64,000 bases of DNA from contig NZ_JABJUQ010000007.1 in the NCBI RefSeq assembly GCF_013155385.1, positions 2,338,001-2,402,000 of the forward strand, given 5' to 3'. Made by a program: the position numbers and the translations under genes. This DNA is from Bacillus sp. WMMC1349. Its GTDB lineage: Bacteria > Bacillota > Bacilli > Bacillales > Bacillaceae. Below, piece by piece: positions 43,754-52,578 of this stretch. The notes under the pieces are model-generated. The model saw only the letters and a list, made by a program, of their open reading frames with translations, ran no database searches and was not told the origin of the DNA. The number at the start of each line of letters is the position of its first letter. Within the stretch, counting starts at the first letter, position 1.

Positions 43754-44242
43754 TTATTTTGTTACATTTCTTAAAATTTGAATAAAGTCTTCACTGGAAT
43801 CCGAAGGTAGCTGCCGCAATTCCAATTTCACACCTAATTCAGCTAATTTTTCAAACGCAGTCCTATCTTTTTCTGTCACACTGACTGATTTTGTAATTTG
43901 CTTACGGTTATTCTCAAAGCGCATTCCCCCAACATTAACGATTTCAATAGGGACACCTGCTTCAATAAGAGACACAATATCTTGTGGATTTTCAAAGAGC
44001 AGCATCGCTGTTGTGTCTTGATACCGCGGACTGTGAAATGCTTTTGCCATTTTCGAAATAGAGACTGCGCTGGCTTTCACATTTGAAGGTGCAACAGAGA
44101 GAATCAACGTTTTCCTCATTTCATCTTGAGCAACATCATCAGAAACGATGATGATGCGATCAGCTTGATGGATTTTAATCCACCTTGTTAATACTTGGCC
44201 ATGAATAAAACGATCATCTATTCTTGCTAACACAATTTTCAT
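43754..44242 (-). CDS. levE: mannose-family PTS component IIB
   Basis: A 162-residue phosphocarrier, MKIVLARIDDRFIHGQVLTR..., with phospho-acceptor His14 in RFIHGQV, as in LevE/ManX-B. Its ATG overlaps the levD stop (ATGA), so translation is coupled. It accepts phosphate from IIA and passes it to sugar at IIC/IID. In B. subtilis LevE also phosphorylates and inhibits LevR when no substrate is present. Confidence 0.92.
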   Translation of the reverse strand: MKIVLARIDDRFIHGQVLTRWIKIHQADRIIIVSDDVAQDEMRKTLILSVAPSNVKASAVSISKMAKAFHSPRYQDTTAMLLFENPQDIVSLIEAGVPIEIVNVGGMRFENNRKQITKSVSVTEKDRTAFEKLAELGVKLELRQLPSDSSEDFIQILRNVTK

Positions 44243-44673
44243 AGTAATTCATCCTTTCTTTCTATTGTTGTTACTTTCTTTAAGTGTTCACTGCAAATTT
44301 GGAAGCTTTCTTGACTCACTTTTTTTAATTTATTCAGCAATTCTTTCAGTGACAAATGTTCTCTTAAACTTAATACTTCAAGTAAAATTGGCAAGTTAAC
44401 TCCAGTAGCCATATCCATTTTTTGCCCTTTCAAAATATATGGGGCAGCCGCATTATATGGTGTTCCTCCATAAATGTCGACTAAAAAAAGCACTTCACTT
44501 TCTTTTGGAATTAACTTTAGTGTCTCCTCAAATTTTTCTTGTAATGTTTGAACCCCTTCTCCTTTAAAAAACGGTACTGCCAACAGGCTGTCTTCTTCAC
44601 CGAATATCATTCCAGAAGACTCTTTTAATGCTGTGGGAAATTGTCCATGACCACTAATAATGACTGAAATCAT
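44239..44673 (-). CDS. levD: mannose-family PTS component IIA
   Basis: A 144-residue cytoplasmic phosphocarrier. Phospho-acceptor His9 in IISGHGQFP, then FLVDIYGGTPYNAAAPYIL, typical of EIIA-Man/LevD. First gene of the operon, behind a perfect -24/-12 promoter. The ribosome-binding site region has two purine runs (AAAGGAG and AGGAG). Confidence 0.92.
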   Translation of the reverse strand: MISVIISGHGQFPTALKESSGMIFGEEDSLLAVPFFKGEGVQTLQEKFEETLKLIPKESEVLFLVDIYGGTPYNAAAPYILKGQKMDMATGVNLPILLEVLSLREHLSLKELLNKLKKVSQESFQICSEHLKKVTTIERKDELL

Positions 44674-44712
44674 CTCCTGTTTGCTCCTTTCTTTTTATTC
44701 ATCCATTTATAA

Positions 44713-44729
44713 TGCAAGTTTCGTGCCAA
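44713..44729 (-). promoter_or_regulatory. sigma-54 (-24/-12) promoter of the lev operon
   Basis: On the minus strand TTGGCAC-N5-TTGCA (17 bases) matches the sigma-54 consensus exactly. It is 40 bases before levD. The adjacent gene encodes the matching AAA+ activator. Confidence 0.93.
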
Positions 44730-44787
44730 CAAATTGTTTTGACGGTTTGCAGGTGCTGATTTGTTTTTTCTTGAAACACTTTCAAAT

Positions 44788-44840
44788 AAAAAAAAGAACC
44801 TGTATTAAAAGAGTGTCTATTTTAATACAGGTTCTTTTTC
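44788..44840 (-). terminator. terminator of levR
   Basis: Long perfect hairpin: AAGAACCTGTATTAAAA and its complement around a nine-base loop, with A- and T-runs outside. Confidence 0.85.
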
Positions 44841-44868
44841 ATATATTGTTTTTAAAAACAGGTCATCA

Positions 44869-47658
44869 TCATTCTTCAGCGAATATTGTTGCGATAAAGC
44901 GTTTTTCATCACTGCTAATATTCAGTCCAAGCTTTTCCTCATAAGGTTTTAGTGTTTTCTCTGTGATCTTATAGGCTTTTAAAAATTTATCATTTATTTC
45001 TTCTTCTTCGGTAAAAGCGATCGGGTTTTGCTTAATCACTCTTTCAAAAGCAAAAGCCGTATGCATAATGACTTTGATCTTCGTTGAATTATTTAAACTG
45101 ATCTCTAATTCATCTTGCACTACTTCCAACCACTCCAATAAAATCTCTATAATATGATAAGGATTTAAGAACACTAAATACTTCTTCAAATTATCCTCGC
45201 AAAGCTCCCGAACAATGATATGTTGACTATTTAATCCGTTAAGCTTAGAGGTATCACCTGTTGTGATGGCTTGTTGAATCACTTTTTCGCCTTCACCTTC
45301 AATTAACACTTCTAAAGATATGTGCGGTGCACTGATCTTTGGATTTTTCGTCCCTACTGTGGCAAGGATTTCATATTCTTTTTCAATTTCTTTTATCCGA
45401 TTTGCTAGTTTAATAGAAGATACAGTAATGATTTTTATTGAATCATCGGTCGCTTTCTGAGTGATTGTTGTTAAGATCTCTTCCAGTTTCTTTGCAGTGC
45501 CGCTTCCAGTCGTACAAATTGACACCAACGCCTTCTTTTTGCCGGTCGATATCGGCTGCCTGACTAATAATTCAAGAAAATCTTTTTTCACCGAATCATA
45601 TATGGCATGTAAATTTAAATTAAGGTAATTCACTTTTCTGACGGCATCCAGTACCATTGAAGTTGTAACATGACTAATTGTCTTTATATTGATACCTGTT
45701 TTTTGTTGAAGCTTACTTTCAAGCATAGCAAGTGATCCCATATCAACAAGCATTAAAACACCTTCTCCTTCATCTACCTGTTTAATCTTTGTTGTTAAAC
45801 ATTCGATGATTTCTGATGGAGAAACAGTAAGAGGCATATCAACTGCTACAATCGGTGTATGTCCTAAAAGTTCAGTTGCTACTTCAACCATTGAATTTGC
45901 CGTGCTATTTCCATGTGCAGCAACAACAATGCCAACTCTCTTGGTCTCTTCTAACGATTTGATTGAATGAATTAACATCGTGAAATAGATCACTTCGACT
46001 TCTGGGACAATCAATTTAAATTCATGTTGAATTTGATCTTTGAATATCATAGCTACCTGATATTCTTTCACATGAGTGTTACGGATCTCATCAGTCTCTT
46101 GCGTATTTAAAACATCAATATGCTTTCCGCGCTTTAAAAAAGCATCAATATGCATACTTAAAAAATAGATAAATCTACGGTCAAATTTACAATTTAATTC
46201 TTGCTCAGCCACTTCTTTTAATTGTTTTGTCAGCTGGATGACATCATCTTCAACAAATTTTAATAAATGATAGTTATGGTAAGCTTTCTGATTGAAAAAA
46301 CTTCTTACATGCAAATGAATATCAGTTAAAATATATTGGTTGATTTCCTTTTTTGTTAAGCCTTCTTTGTTCAATATGTCTACTTTTTCCTCTATTAAAT
46401 TGTACAAATTAAATGAAAGCTCATCATCGATTTTTGTTGTTTCATCTTCTATAATTGGCGAAATAATGGTTGTAATATTTACATATTCAGAAATCATTTT
46501 GCTTCTTTCAATATTTTTGCTACTTGAGATCCATTCTTGCTTCATTTCATCAGGAAGATCTCGAACCGTTAATTCTACAACATCCTCTCTATCGAGGTTA
46601 TTCAAAAATCCATGTGCACAAACTAATTGTACATTTGATTTCAACTGTCCTACATTCCCAAGTTTGGCAGAATGGATTAAAGCATTATAGACATCAATAT
46701 GCACATTTAAATTTTTTTGTAATCGCTCGGCTTCTTTTCCTAATAAAAAAGTGGTTAACTGAACTTTTTCTTTGAGAGATCTTTCTTCAAGTGAAGGAAT
46801 ATGGATTGTCATCGGAATCCTTCGCAAAAATGTTTTAAGTAAGACAGAGCTTGGGTTTTCTGTTGTCGCACAAATAAATAATACTTTTGCTGTTCTTTTA
46901 TGTTCTGTTTCACCTAATCGATGGTACATACCGCTATCAATAAAGTAAAATAGCATTTCTTGTCCTTCAGGGGGAAGACGGTGTATTTCATCCATAAAAA
47001 GAATACCTTCATTGGCATGCTCAACTAAACCAGCTTTATCATCATTGGCACCTGTGAATGTCCCTTTTTTATGTCCAAATAATTGGGATAGCAAGAGCTG
47101 AGGATTGTTATAGTAATCCGCACAATTAAATGTGATAAATGGGGCACCTGGCTTTAATATTTTCGAATAAATGGCAAACTGATAAATGCGGTTTGCAAAA
47201 AGGGACTTACCTGAACCTGTTGGTCCTAAAAGAAGCATATGTAAACCATGCGGAGGATAAAAAACAGCTGCTTTCGCTTGAGAAACCGCTTTCTTTAAGC
47301 TGTCTTTTGCTCCGATCATTAATTCCAGCGGATTTGTAGAAATGGTTTGACTCACTCTTTTTTGTTGACCAAGCAGCTCTTGCAGTTCATTTACTTCCAT
47401 CAATTCGTTATTCCATTTTTGGTTAAACGCGCTTTCCACTATCTCTACAGGGATGTAACGAACCGGGAACATTTTAATCTTAACTACTTTTTGGGAACGA
47501 ACAAGATTGTTTAATTCAAAGCTGACATTTGAGCGCTCCATTTCCAATTGATCTGCGATTTCCTGTGCTGTATTTCCTTGTACCTTTAGAAGTTGATCTA
47601 AGCTCATTTCATTAAAATTATAAAATAATTGCTGATAAATTTTTTCGATTCTTTTCAT
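44869..47658 (-). CDS. levR: LevR-type sigma-54 activator with PTS regulation domains
   Basis: A 929-residue regulator. An N-terminal helix-turn-helix (residues about 20-60) precedes the AAA+ domain: Walker A LLLGPTGSGKSLFANRI, the sigma-54-contact loop GTFTGA (usual form GAFTGA or GAYTGA), and Walker B ILFMDEIHRLPPEGQEMLFY. Then come a PRD (about 440-540), an EIIA-Man-like domain with VVAAHGNSTANSMVEV, an EIIB-Gat-like segment with VSICTTGSGTAKKLEE, and a second PRD at the C-terminus. It should activate the levDEFG promoter, tuned by HPr- and LevE-dependent phosphorylation. The start is ATG 47656-47658, nine bases after AAAGG. Confidence 0.92.
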   Translation of the reverse strand: MKRIEKIYQQLFYNFNEMSLDQLLKVQGNTAQEIADQLEMERSNVSFELNNLVRSQKVVKIKMFPVRYIPVEIVESAFNQKWNNELMEVNELQELLGQQKRVSQTISTNPLELMIGAKDSLKKAVSQAKAAVFYPPHGLHMLLLGPTGSGKSLFANRIYQFAIYSKILKPGAPFITFNCADYYNNPQLLLSQLFGHKKGTFTGANDDKAGLVEHANEGILFMDEIHRLPPEGQEMLFYFIDSGMYHRLGETEHKRTAKVLFICATTENPSSVLLKTFLRRIPMTIHIPSLEERSLKEKVQLTTFLLGKEAERLQKNLNVHIDVYNALIHSAKLGNVGQLKSNVQLVCAHGFLNNLDREDVVELTVRDLPDEMKQEWISSSKNIERSKMISEYVNITTIISPIIEDETTKIDDELSFNLYNLIEEKVDILNKEGLTKKEINQYILTDIHLHVRSFFNQKAYHNYHLLKFVEDDVIQLTKQLKEVAEQELNCKFDRRFIYFLSMHIDAFLKRGKHIDVLNTQETDEIRNTHVKEYQVAMIFKDQIQHEFKLIVPEVEVIYFTMLIHSIKSLEETKRVGIVVAAHGNSTANSMVEVATELLGHTPIVAVDMPLTVSPSEIIECLTTKIKQVDEGEGVLMLVDMGSLAMLESKLQQKTGINIKTISHVTTSMVLDAVRKVNYLNLNLHAIYDSVKKDFLELLVRQPISTGKKKALVSICTTGSGTAKKLEEILTTITQKATDDSIKIITVSSIKLANRIKEIEKEYEILATVGTKNPKISAPHISLEVLIEGEGEKVIQQAITTGDTSKLNGLNSQHIIVRELCEDNLKKYLVFLNPYHIIEILLEWLEVVQDELEISLNNSTKIKVIMHTAFAFERVIKQNPIAFTEEEEINDKFLKAYKITEKTLKPYEEKLGLNISSDEKRFIATIFAEE

Positions 47659-47817
47659 ATTTGTCACCCTTTGTCAGTGATCATGATGCTTAAAAATTTA
47701 AAACTCCATTTTCTTTAAAATATCACTCCTAAGACCCCTTTTTTCAGAAACTTTTAAAATAATAGTTTGTTTAATCATACATTCCAGTTGTAAGCTTTTC
47801 AAGTTAACTTCTAAGCG

Positions 47818-47850
47818 TAAAAAAGCCAACCAGTGAACTCCGGTTGACCT
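47818..47850 (-). terminator. terminator of the MFS transporter gene
   Basis: Minus-strand hairpin GTCAACC...GGTTGGC followed by TTTTTT. Confidence 0.65.
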
Positions 47851-47859
47851 GCTAAATGA

Positions 47860-49020
47860 TTAGGACTTTAGTCTATTTAAGGGGATTAAATAGATAAGGA
47901 ATATAACGCTCAATGTCAGATAAGCCATTTTCAAACCGAAACTCCCGGCTATCCCACTTGCCAAAAGCGGCCCCATCATCATGCCAAATGAGTAACCGGT
48001 GTTGTAAACAGCAAATGTGACACCTTGGGAAACAACACCTGCTTGATCGGAAATTTCAGCTAGTTTCGGAAGCGCAGGTGTTAACACAACTCCTAGACTG
48101 ATACCTAACATGGCAAGCGTAACGATTTGTAACCATAATTGAGTTGGGAGTGCATTCAATGGTAAAGTAACTGCTACTAAAATAACACCTGCCATCATCG
48201 TTTTCACATACCCAAATCTTGTTGAGAACGCCCCAATTAAAGGTGCCGACAAACCATAAGCTAAAGTGACAACAATAAACATCGTACCTATCACTCCAGG
48301 ACTTAGATTCAAATGTTCATATAAGTGGATAGGTAGTGTTGGCTCAATACTTGCAAACACTGCTGACCCAATGATTGCAACACCGACTATCATCAGTACC
48401 TGTTTTCTACGCAAAACATGAAAAGGTGAAGAAAAGTTTTCAGCCCTAGAATCATTTACATTCCTCAAAAAAACGATACTTAGTATGGCAGCAATAAGGG
48501 CAATTCCGATAGCTACGAAAAATGGCGCTCGATATCCTCCCCATTCGTATAGCCAGCCACCAATCAGTGGTCCTAGTAATACTCCACCTGCTTGACTTGA
48601 CATTGCAGTTCCCATTGCTTTCCCACGCTCTTCTCTAGGAAAATTCTCAGCCAATAGTGATAGACCAGCTGTCCAAGGAATGGATGCTGCTACCCCTTGG
48701 AGAAAACGAGCAAGAACCAAAACCCAAAAATTCATTGCAAGTGCATATACCATTGTTGTCATAGCAAGACTTAAAAGCCCAACAACCAACAGTTTCTTTC
48801 TGCCAACCCGATCTGCTAAAGCCCCAAAAATTGGTGTTGATATCAATAAAGCAATAGCATAGCTGGCAAATAAAAGTCCGATCTTTGATTGGCTCGCCCC
48901 CAATACTTCTGCATAAATAGGCAAAAATGGCACCACTAAGCCATACATCAACATATCTGTAAAAATGGCAATCATCACAACACTAAGTACTCGTTTTTTG
49001 AATGAATACATTGATTTCAT
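47860..49020 (-). CDS. MFS drug efflux transporter
   Basis: A 386-residue, 12-helix exporter of the drug:H+ antiporter type. Motif A is GALADRVGRKKLLVV, and the motif C region is SQAGGVLLGPLIGGWLYEWG, as in tetracycline and multidrug exporters. The start is ATG 49020, eight bases after AGGAGAGG. Its promoter contains a clear palindrome, and the PadR-family gene upstream in the same direction ends with its own terminator. Substrate unknown; PadR-regulated pumps usually answer phenolics or antibiotics. Confidence 0.87.
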   Translation of the reverse strand: MKSMYSFKKRVLSVVMIAIFTDMLMYGLVVPFLPIYAEVLGASQSKIGLLFASYAIALLISTPIFGALADRVGRKKLLVVGLLSLAMTTMVYALAMNFWVLVLARFLQGVAASIPWTAGLSLLAENFPREERGKAMGTAMSSQAGGVLLGPLIGGWLYEWGGYRAPFFVAIGIALIAAILSIVFLRNVNDSRAENFSSPFHVLRRKQVLMIVGVAIIGSAVFASIEPTLPIHLYEHLNLSPGVIGTMFIVVTLAYGLSAPLIGAFSTRFGYVKTMMAGVILVAVTLPLNALPTQLWLQIVTLAMLGISLGVVLTPALPKLAEISDQAGVVSQGVTFAVYNTGYSFGMMMGPLLASGIAGSFGLKMAYLTLSVIFLIYLIPLNRLKS

Positions 49021-49052
49021 AAGCTGTTTCCTCTCCTATTTAGTTAATATTT

Positions 49053-49072
49053 AATACTAAATGTTTAGTATT
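49053..49072. promoter_or_regulatory. putative PadR operator
   Basis: AATACTAAAtgTTTAGTATT, nine-base arms in perfect symmetry, located about 33 bases before the MFS start. PadR-family repressors bind such AT-rich palindromes. Confidence 0.65.
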
Positions 49073-49122
49073 TATATATAAGTATTCTATATTGAATATA
49101 GAGTAAAGTAAAGTTTTTAACT

Positions 49123-49150
49123 AAAAAAACACCGTCATAATCAGACGGTG
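49123..49150 (-). terminator. terminator of the padR-family gene
   Basis: Minus-strand hairpin ACCGTCtgattatGACGGT followed by GTTTTTTTAG. Confidence 0.75.
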
Positions 49151-49163
49151 GTGGAAGTATTGT

Positions 49164-49709
49164 TTAATGTTTTGATTGATCTTTTAATAAGTCCTGTTTC
49201 AATTCCTCTAAAAATTTTAATTGTAAATCACATTGATCATACATGTTTTTGAAGATAAACATGACGTTTTTCGGAACTTCACCAACTTCCTCTTTTTTTC
49301 TTTGTCCTTCCATCATTTCATCGTAAATACTTTGAATTGCCTGCTGCTGAACAGTTAAGGCTTCGATGATTTCTTCAAGAGGTGCTTCATCCATAAATGT
49401 TAGGACTGTATATAATGGGGTTGGAAAAACAACAGATGCTTTTTTAAATGAATGAATCAACATTCTATGAAATTCTTCTTTTCCTTTTGAAGTGATGGAG
49501 TAAATGGCTCTCGTACGATTCCCCGTCTGCTCTAATGTCTGCAGGGTTACCAATTCATCTTTATCAAGTTTTTTTAGAGCATGATAAATCGAGGCTGGCT
49601 GAACATATGCCCACTTATCTGTTTGAGCAGATTGCATTTTCTGCTGAATTTCATAACCAGACATTGGACCATACTTTAACAACAAACCTAGAACCATTAC
49701 AATTGTCAT
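49164..49709 (-). CDS. PadR-family transcriptional regulator
   Basis: A 181-residue regulator. Winged helix at residues 1-85 (LLLKYGPMSGYEIQQKMQSA, YVQPASIYHALKKLDKDEL, TRAIYSITSKGKEEF), then a C-terminal dimerisation domain of the Vir_act_alpha_C type (RKKEEVGEVPKN and a helix ending FLEELKQDLLKDQ). Probably represses the neighbouring MFS pump through the palindrome at 49053-49072. Confidence 0.87.
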   Translation of the reverse strand: MTIVMVLGLLLKYGPMSGYEIQQKMQSAQTDKWAYVQPASIYHALKKLDKDELVTLQTLEQTGNRTRAIYSITSKGKEEFHRMLIHSFKKASVVFPTPLYTVLTFMDEAPLEEIIEALTVQQQAIQSIYDEMMEGQRKKEEVGEVPKNVMFIFKNMYDQCDLQLKFLEELKQDLLKDQSKH

Positions 49710-49885
49710 TTTATCACTCCGTTCAATCTTTATGTATCATCTTAAATTTGTAATGTTTCTTTAATCGTAATGTTCTCATGATAAATTGTAAAGAGTCTAA
49801 ACTAAAACCGAACGTGTTATTTTGAGTTCAAGTCATAGTCGTAAATAAAAAAGAGAAGCCATGTAGGCTCCCCACATTATCCAAT

Positions 49886-50418
49886 TTAGAGATTAGAAAA
49901 TTGCTTTTCAAAATTCGCCAATTCCTCTTGATCTACTGAAAAAACGGGATCCGCATAAAATTTTCGATGAATTCCTGTAAGAGAACCTTCATATAACTCC
50001 AATACCATGAATTCTTCAAGGTTGGTTCCCCAAGCTGTTTGAATATTGTATGTCTTGGCATTTTCAAAACCAAAGCGATGGTAGTAGTTAGGTTTTCCAA
50101 AAATAACAATTCCTCGATAACCTAAAATTTTTGCAGTTTCAATCGAAGCATTCATAAGCAAAGTCCCTATTCCGTTTCCTTGATAAGAAGGCAAGACAGC
50201 CAACGACCCCATACACAATATATCAAATTCATCATCATCATGAATCACTTTTGCTTTCGAGTATCTAGTTCTTTTATAAACGCTTTAACCTTTCTTAGAC
50301 GATGAACAATAAAGTGTTCATCACATCTAGGTTTATATACGTCCCAAAACGCTTCTCTTATGAGATGCTCTACTTTTTTGAAATCATTTTTATGTTCTAA
50401 TCTAATGGATATATTCAA
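49886..50418 (-). pseudogene. GNAT acetyltransferase with internal deletion
   Basis: The first part (TTG 50416-50418 after GGAGG: LNISIRLEHKNDFKKVEHLI up to AFIKELD) and the second part (SKAKVIHDDDEFDILCMGSL, then the acetyl-CoA loop SYQGNGIGTLLMNASIE) are in different frames joined near 50,256. About 15 codons usually found between them are missing. The C-terminal piece from ATG 50248 is still open but lacks the first strands. An inactivated YhbS-like N-acetyltransferase. Confidence 0.75.
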
Positions 50419-50557
50419 GTTGATATCCTCCAATGCTTTCTAATGACAAATAGAGGATTTAAACCTTCAGCAAACGTTCTTCTCCACTATTTGTGTAAAA
50501 TGAGAAAAACATTGAAAAACACTCATCAAATCACTCCTTTAAAAGCGCTGATTGTTG

Positions 50558-50971
50558 CTATTTTCCTCTATGCTTTGCTTTAGCTTTTTGTTTTCTCAAT
50601 AAGTATTTTTGTTCCTTGATTTTTTCTCGCATTTGTTTATTATGTTTCTTTTTCTGTTCTTTTTTGGCCTCAAATTCCTGTTTTATAGCAATTTGAGCCT
50701 TTGTTGATACACCGATGTTCTTCATTTCTTTAGAAATTTTTCGCTGTAATCTTTTTGGGTTGATTTTCTTTTTAGATCTTGGTTTTATCGTCATTCCTTC
50801 TTGTTCAGACTGCGAGATGATCTGTAACAGTTGATGATGAATAAAATCGATGACTTGCTCATCATTGGGCTCATGACCAAACATATGACGATATGCCTTT
50901 AATTTCCCGTTTTTGACAACTTCAATAATTCCTATCCAAAACTGACCATCATAGTAAATTGTTAATTTCAT
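50558..50971 (-). CDS. yjdF: YjdF-family protein
   Basis: A 137-residue protein, MKLTIYYDGQFWIGIIEVVK..., with the conserved RHMFGHEPNDEQVIDFI and a very basic, Lys/Arg-rich coiled C-terminus. This is the DUF2992/YjdF family. YjdF genes in Firmicutes are often preceded by the yjdF-motif RNA, a riboswitch responding to azaaromatic compounds, and a structured leader is visible here. The biochemical role is not settled. Confidence 0.85.
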   Translation of the reverse strand: MKLTIYYDGQFWIGIIEVVKNGKLKAYRHMFGHEPNDEQVIDFIHHQLLQIISQSEQEGMTIKPRSKKKINPKRLQRKISKEMKNIGVSTKAQIAIKQEFEAKKEQKKKHNKQMREKIKEQKYLLRKQKAKAKHRGK

Positions 50972-50984
50972 AACAATTCCCTCC

Positions 50985-51085
50985 TCTAAAATAACTAAAG
51001 AATGATGGACATCCCGAGGAGGGGAAGGTTACTGACATTTAAAAATGCATCCGGACTACCAACCGGATTGTGTTTTTTCATTCTT
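50985..51085 (-). promoter_or_regulatory. probable yjdF-motif riboswitch
   Basis: The leader of yjdF folds with ATCCGG...CCGGAT as one stem, and has the purine/pyrimidine blocks TCAGTAACC and CGGGATGTCC before the ribosome-binding site. Placement directly before a yjdF gene supports the call. I could not fit the full consensus by eye. Confidence 0.5.
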
Positions 51086-51145
51086 CTTCAATATAAATTT
51101 TAACAAATCCTTTCATGAAAGAAAACGATAAAAAATCGAACTCTT

Positions 51146-52408
51146 TTAAACATGGTCCTTGTTCACTGTAAAACAAATCGTATTTTTAGCTTTAAATAAA
51201 GCATTCTCCAACTTTTCAGCATCATTGGATTCCCCAAGGATGACCCCATAATAACTTGAAAAATCTTCAGGTGGCCGTTTTACTTGATCGCCAACCTGTT
51301 TGACAGGAATATATGTAGTAACACAATCGGTTTCTAAAGCCTGAATGACACCTTGAATAGATGTAATCAAACCTTCTTTTTCGGGTAAAAGAATGATCAT
51401 TCCTGCAAATCTTTTATAGTCTCTTAACTGATCGAAACAGACTGTTTCACCGACTGCCATTTTAATCACTTCTGCTTGAAAAGAGTGATCTGTAGCCATT
51501 TTAATTAAATTTGATGAAATATAACCGCCTCCAGGTCTTGCGGCACATTCTATCATTCTGACTCCGTTTGTTGTGACTCTACACTCTAGATGAAATGCGC
51601 TATCATTAAGCCCAAGAGCCTTGACGGCTTGCTCAGCCTTCTTTTCAATTTCATGAATTACTTCTTGCGGTTTTGCAGAAGGAAACTGTGCGAAATATTC
51701 CAATGAGTAGTCTGGTGTTATATGTTTATCCGTCACTCCTGCAATATACACTTTTCCATGTTGAACAAGACCGTCTACTGTAACTTCTGGGCCGTCCAAA
51801 TATTCCTCTGCAATGTATTCGTTTGGAAAATATGAATATATTTTATCTTTGTCTGGTGATGTTGAGTGCAGCATTTGTTGATAAGCTTCTTCAAGTTGAT
51901 CGATAGATTCAATTTTTAATATAGATTTACTGCCAGAAGCTCCAACCGGTTTAAAAATAAACGGAAACGTTAGTTTTTTTGCAGCGAGTTTTAATTCTTC
52001 AAAGGATGTCACACTCATAAATTTCGGTGAGAGACCTGGCACATGTTCCCATGACTTTCGCATGAGATATTTATTTCTTGCATTTTTTGCAGCACTGGCA
52101 CATGGACCTGGTAATCCTAATTGATTGGTTATATAGGAAGCTAGCTCCACATCCTTGTCAGACCATGTCAATACACCTGAGATCGGCTGTTTTTCATGGT
52201 ATTTTAGCACATCCTTTAAGACTGTTTCTTGACAGTAGGTATTGGATAAGATGAAATCATCGATTAAAGAAAGGTCTATATCAGGTTTTTTATCAGCCAA
52301 CAACACAACTCTCAAACCTAATTTTCTTGCTTGTTTAAGTGGTTCGACCCTTTCGACAGGATGAGATCTCAAGTTCATGTATAAAATCGTTTTTGTTTCA
52401 TACTTCAT
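51146..52408 (-). CDS. ATP-grasp carboxylate-amine ligase
   Basis: A 420-residue ATP-grasp enzyme. N-terminal Rossmann-like part (LYMNLRSHPVERVEPLKQAR), then the grasp domains with FPFIFKPVGASGSKSILKIE, EEYLDGPEVTVDGLVQHGKV, HLECRVTTNGVRMIECAARP and GGGYISSNLI. It resembles L-amino-acid ligases such as BacD, which make dipeptides, but the substrate cannot be fixed. The start is ATG 52406-52408 behind GGAG. Divergent from an aminotransferase gene 170 bases away, a likely functional pair. Confidence 0.82.
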   Translation of the reverse strand: MKYETKTILYMNLRSHPVERVEPLKQARKLGLRVVLLADKKPDIDLSLIDDFILSNTYCQETVLKDVLKYHEKQPISGVLTWSDKDVELASYITNQLGLPGPCASAAKNARNKYLMRKSWEHVPGLSPKFMSVTSFEELKLAAKKLTFPFIFKPVGASGSKSILKIESIDQLEEAYQQMLHSTSPDKDKIYSYFPNEYIAEEYLDGPEVTVDGLVQHGKVYIAGVTDKHITPDYSLEYFAQFPSAKPQEVIHEIEKKAEQAVKALGLNDSAFHLECRVTTNGVRMIECAARPGGGYISSNLIKMATDHSFQAEVIKMAVGETVCFDQLRDYKRFAGMIILLPEKEGLITSIQGVIQALETDCVTTYIPVKQVGDQVKRPPEDFSSYYGVILGESNDAEKLENALFKAKNTICFTVNKDHV

Positions 52409-52578
52409 AACAAACAAACTCCTTTTCTTCCTATTTTCAAACAAATCAAACCAGCAAACTAGCCCTTATGTCACACAAAATGTGTATAGCAAAACCATCC
52501 TTTTTATGCTAAAATATTTAACTATATTGAAAATATACCATTTTAGACGATAAATGCAAATAACAAAAGGAGGTCCAA

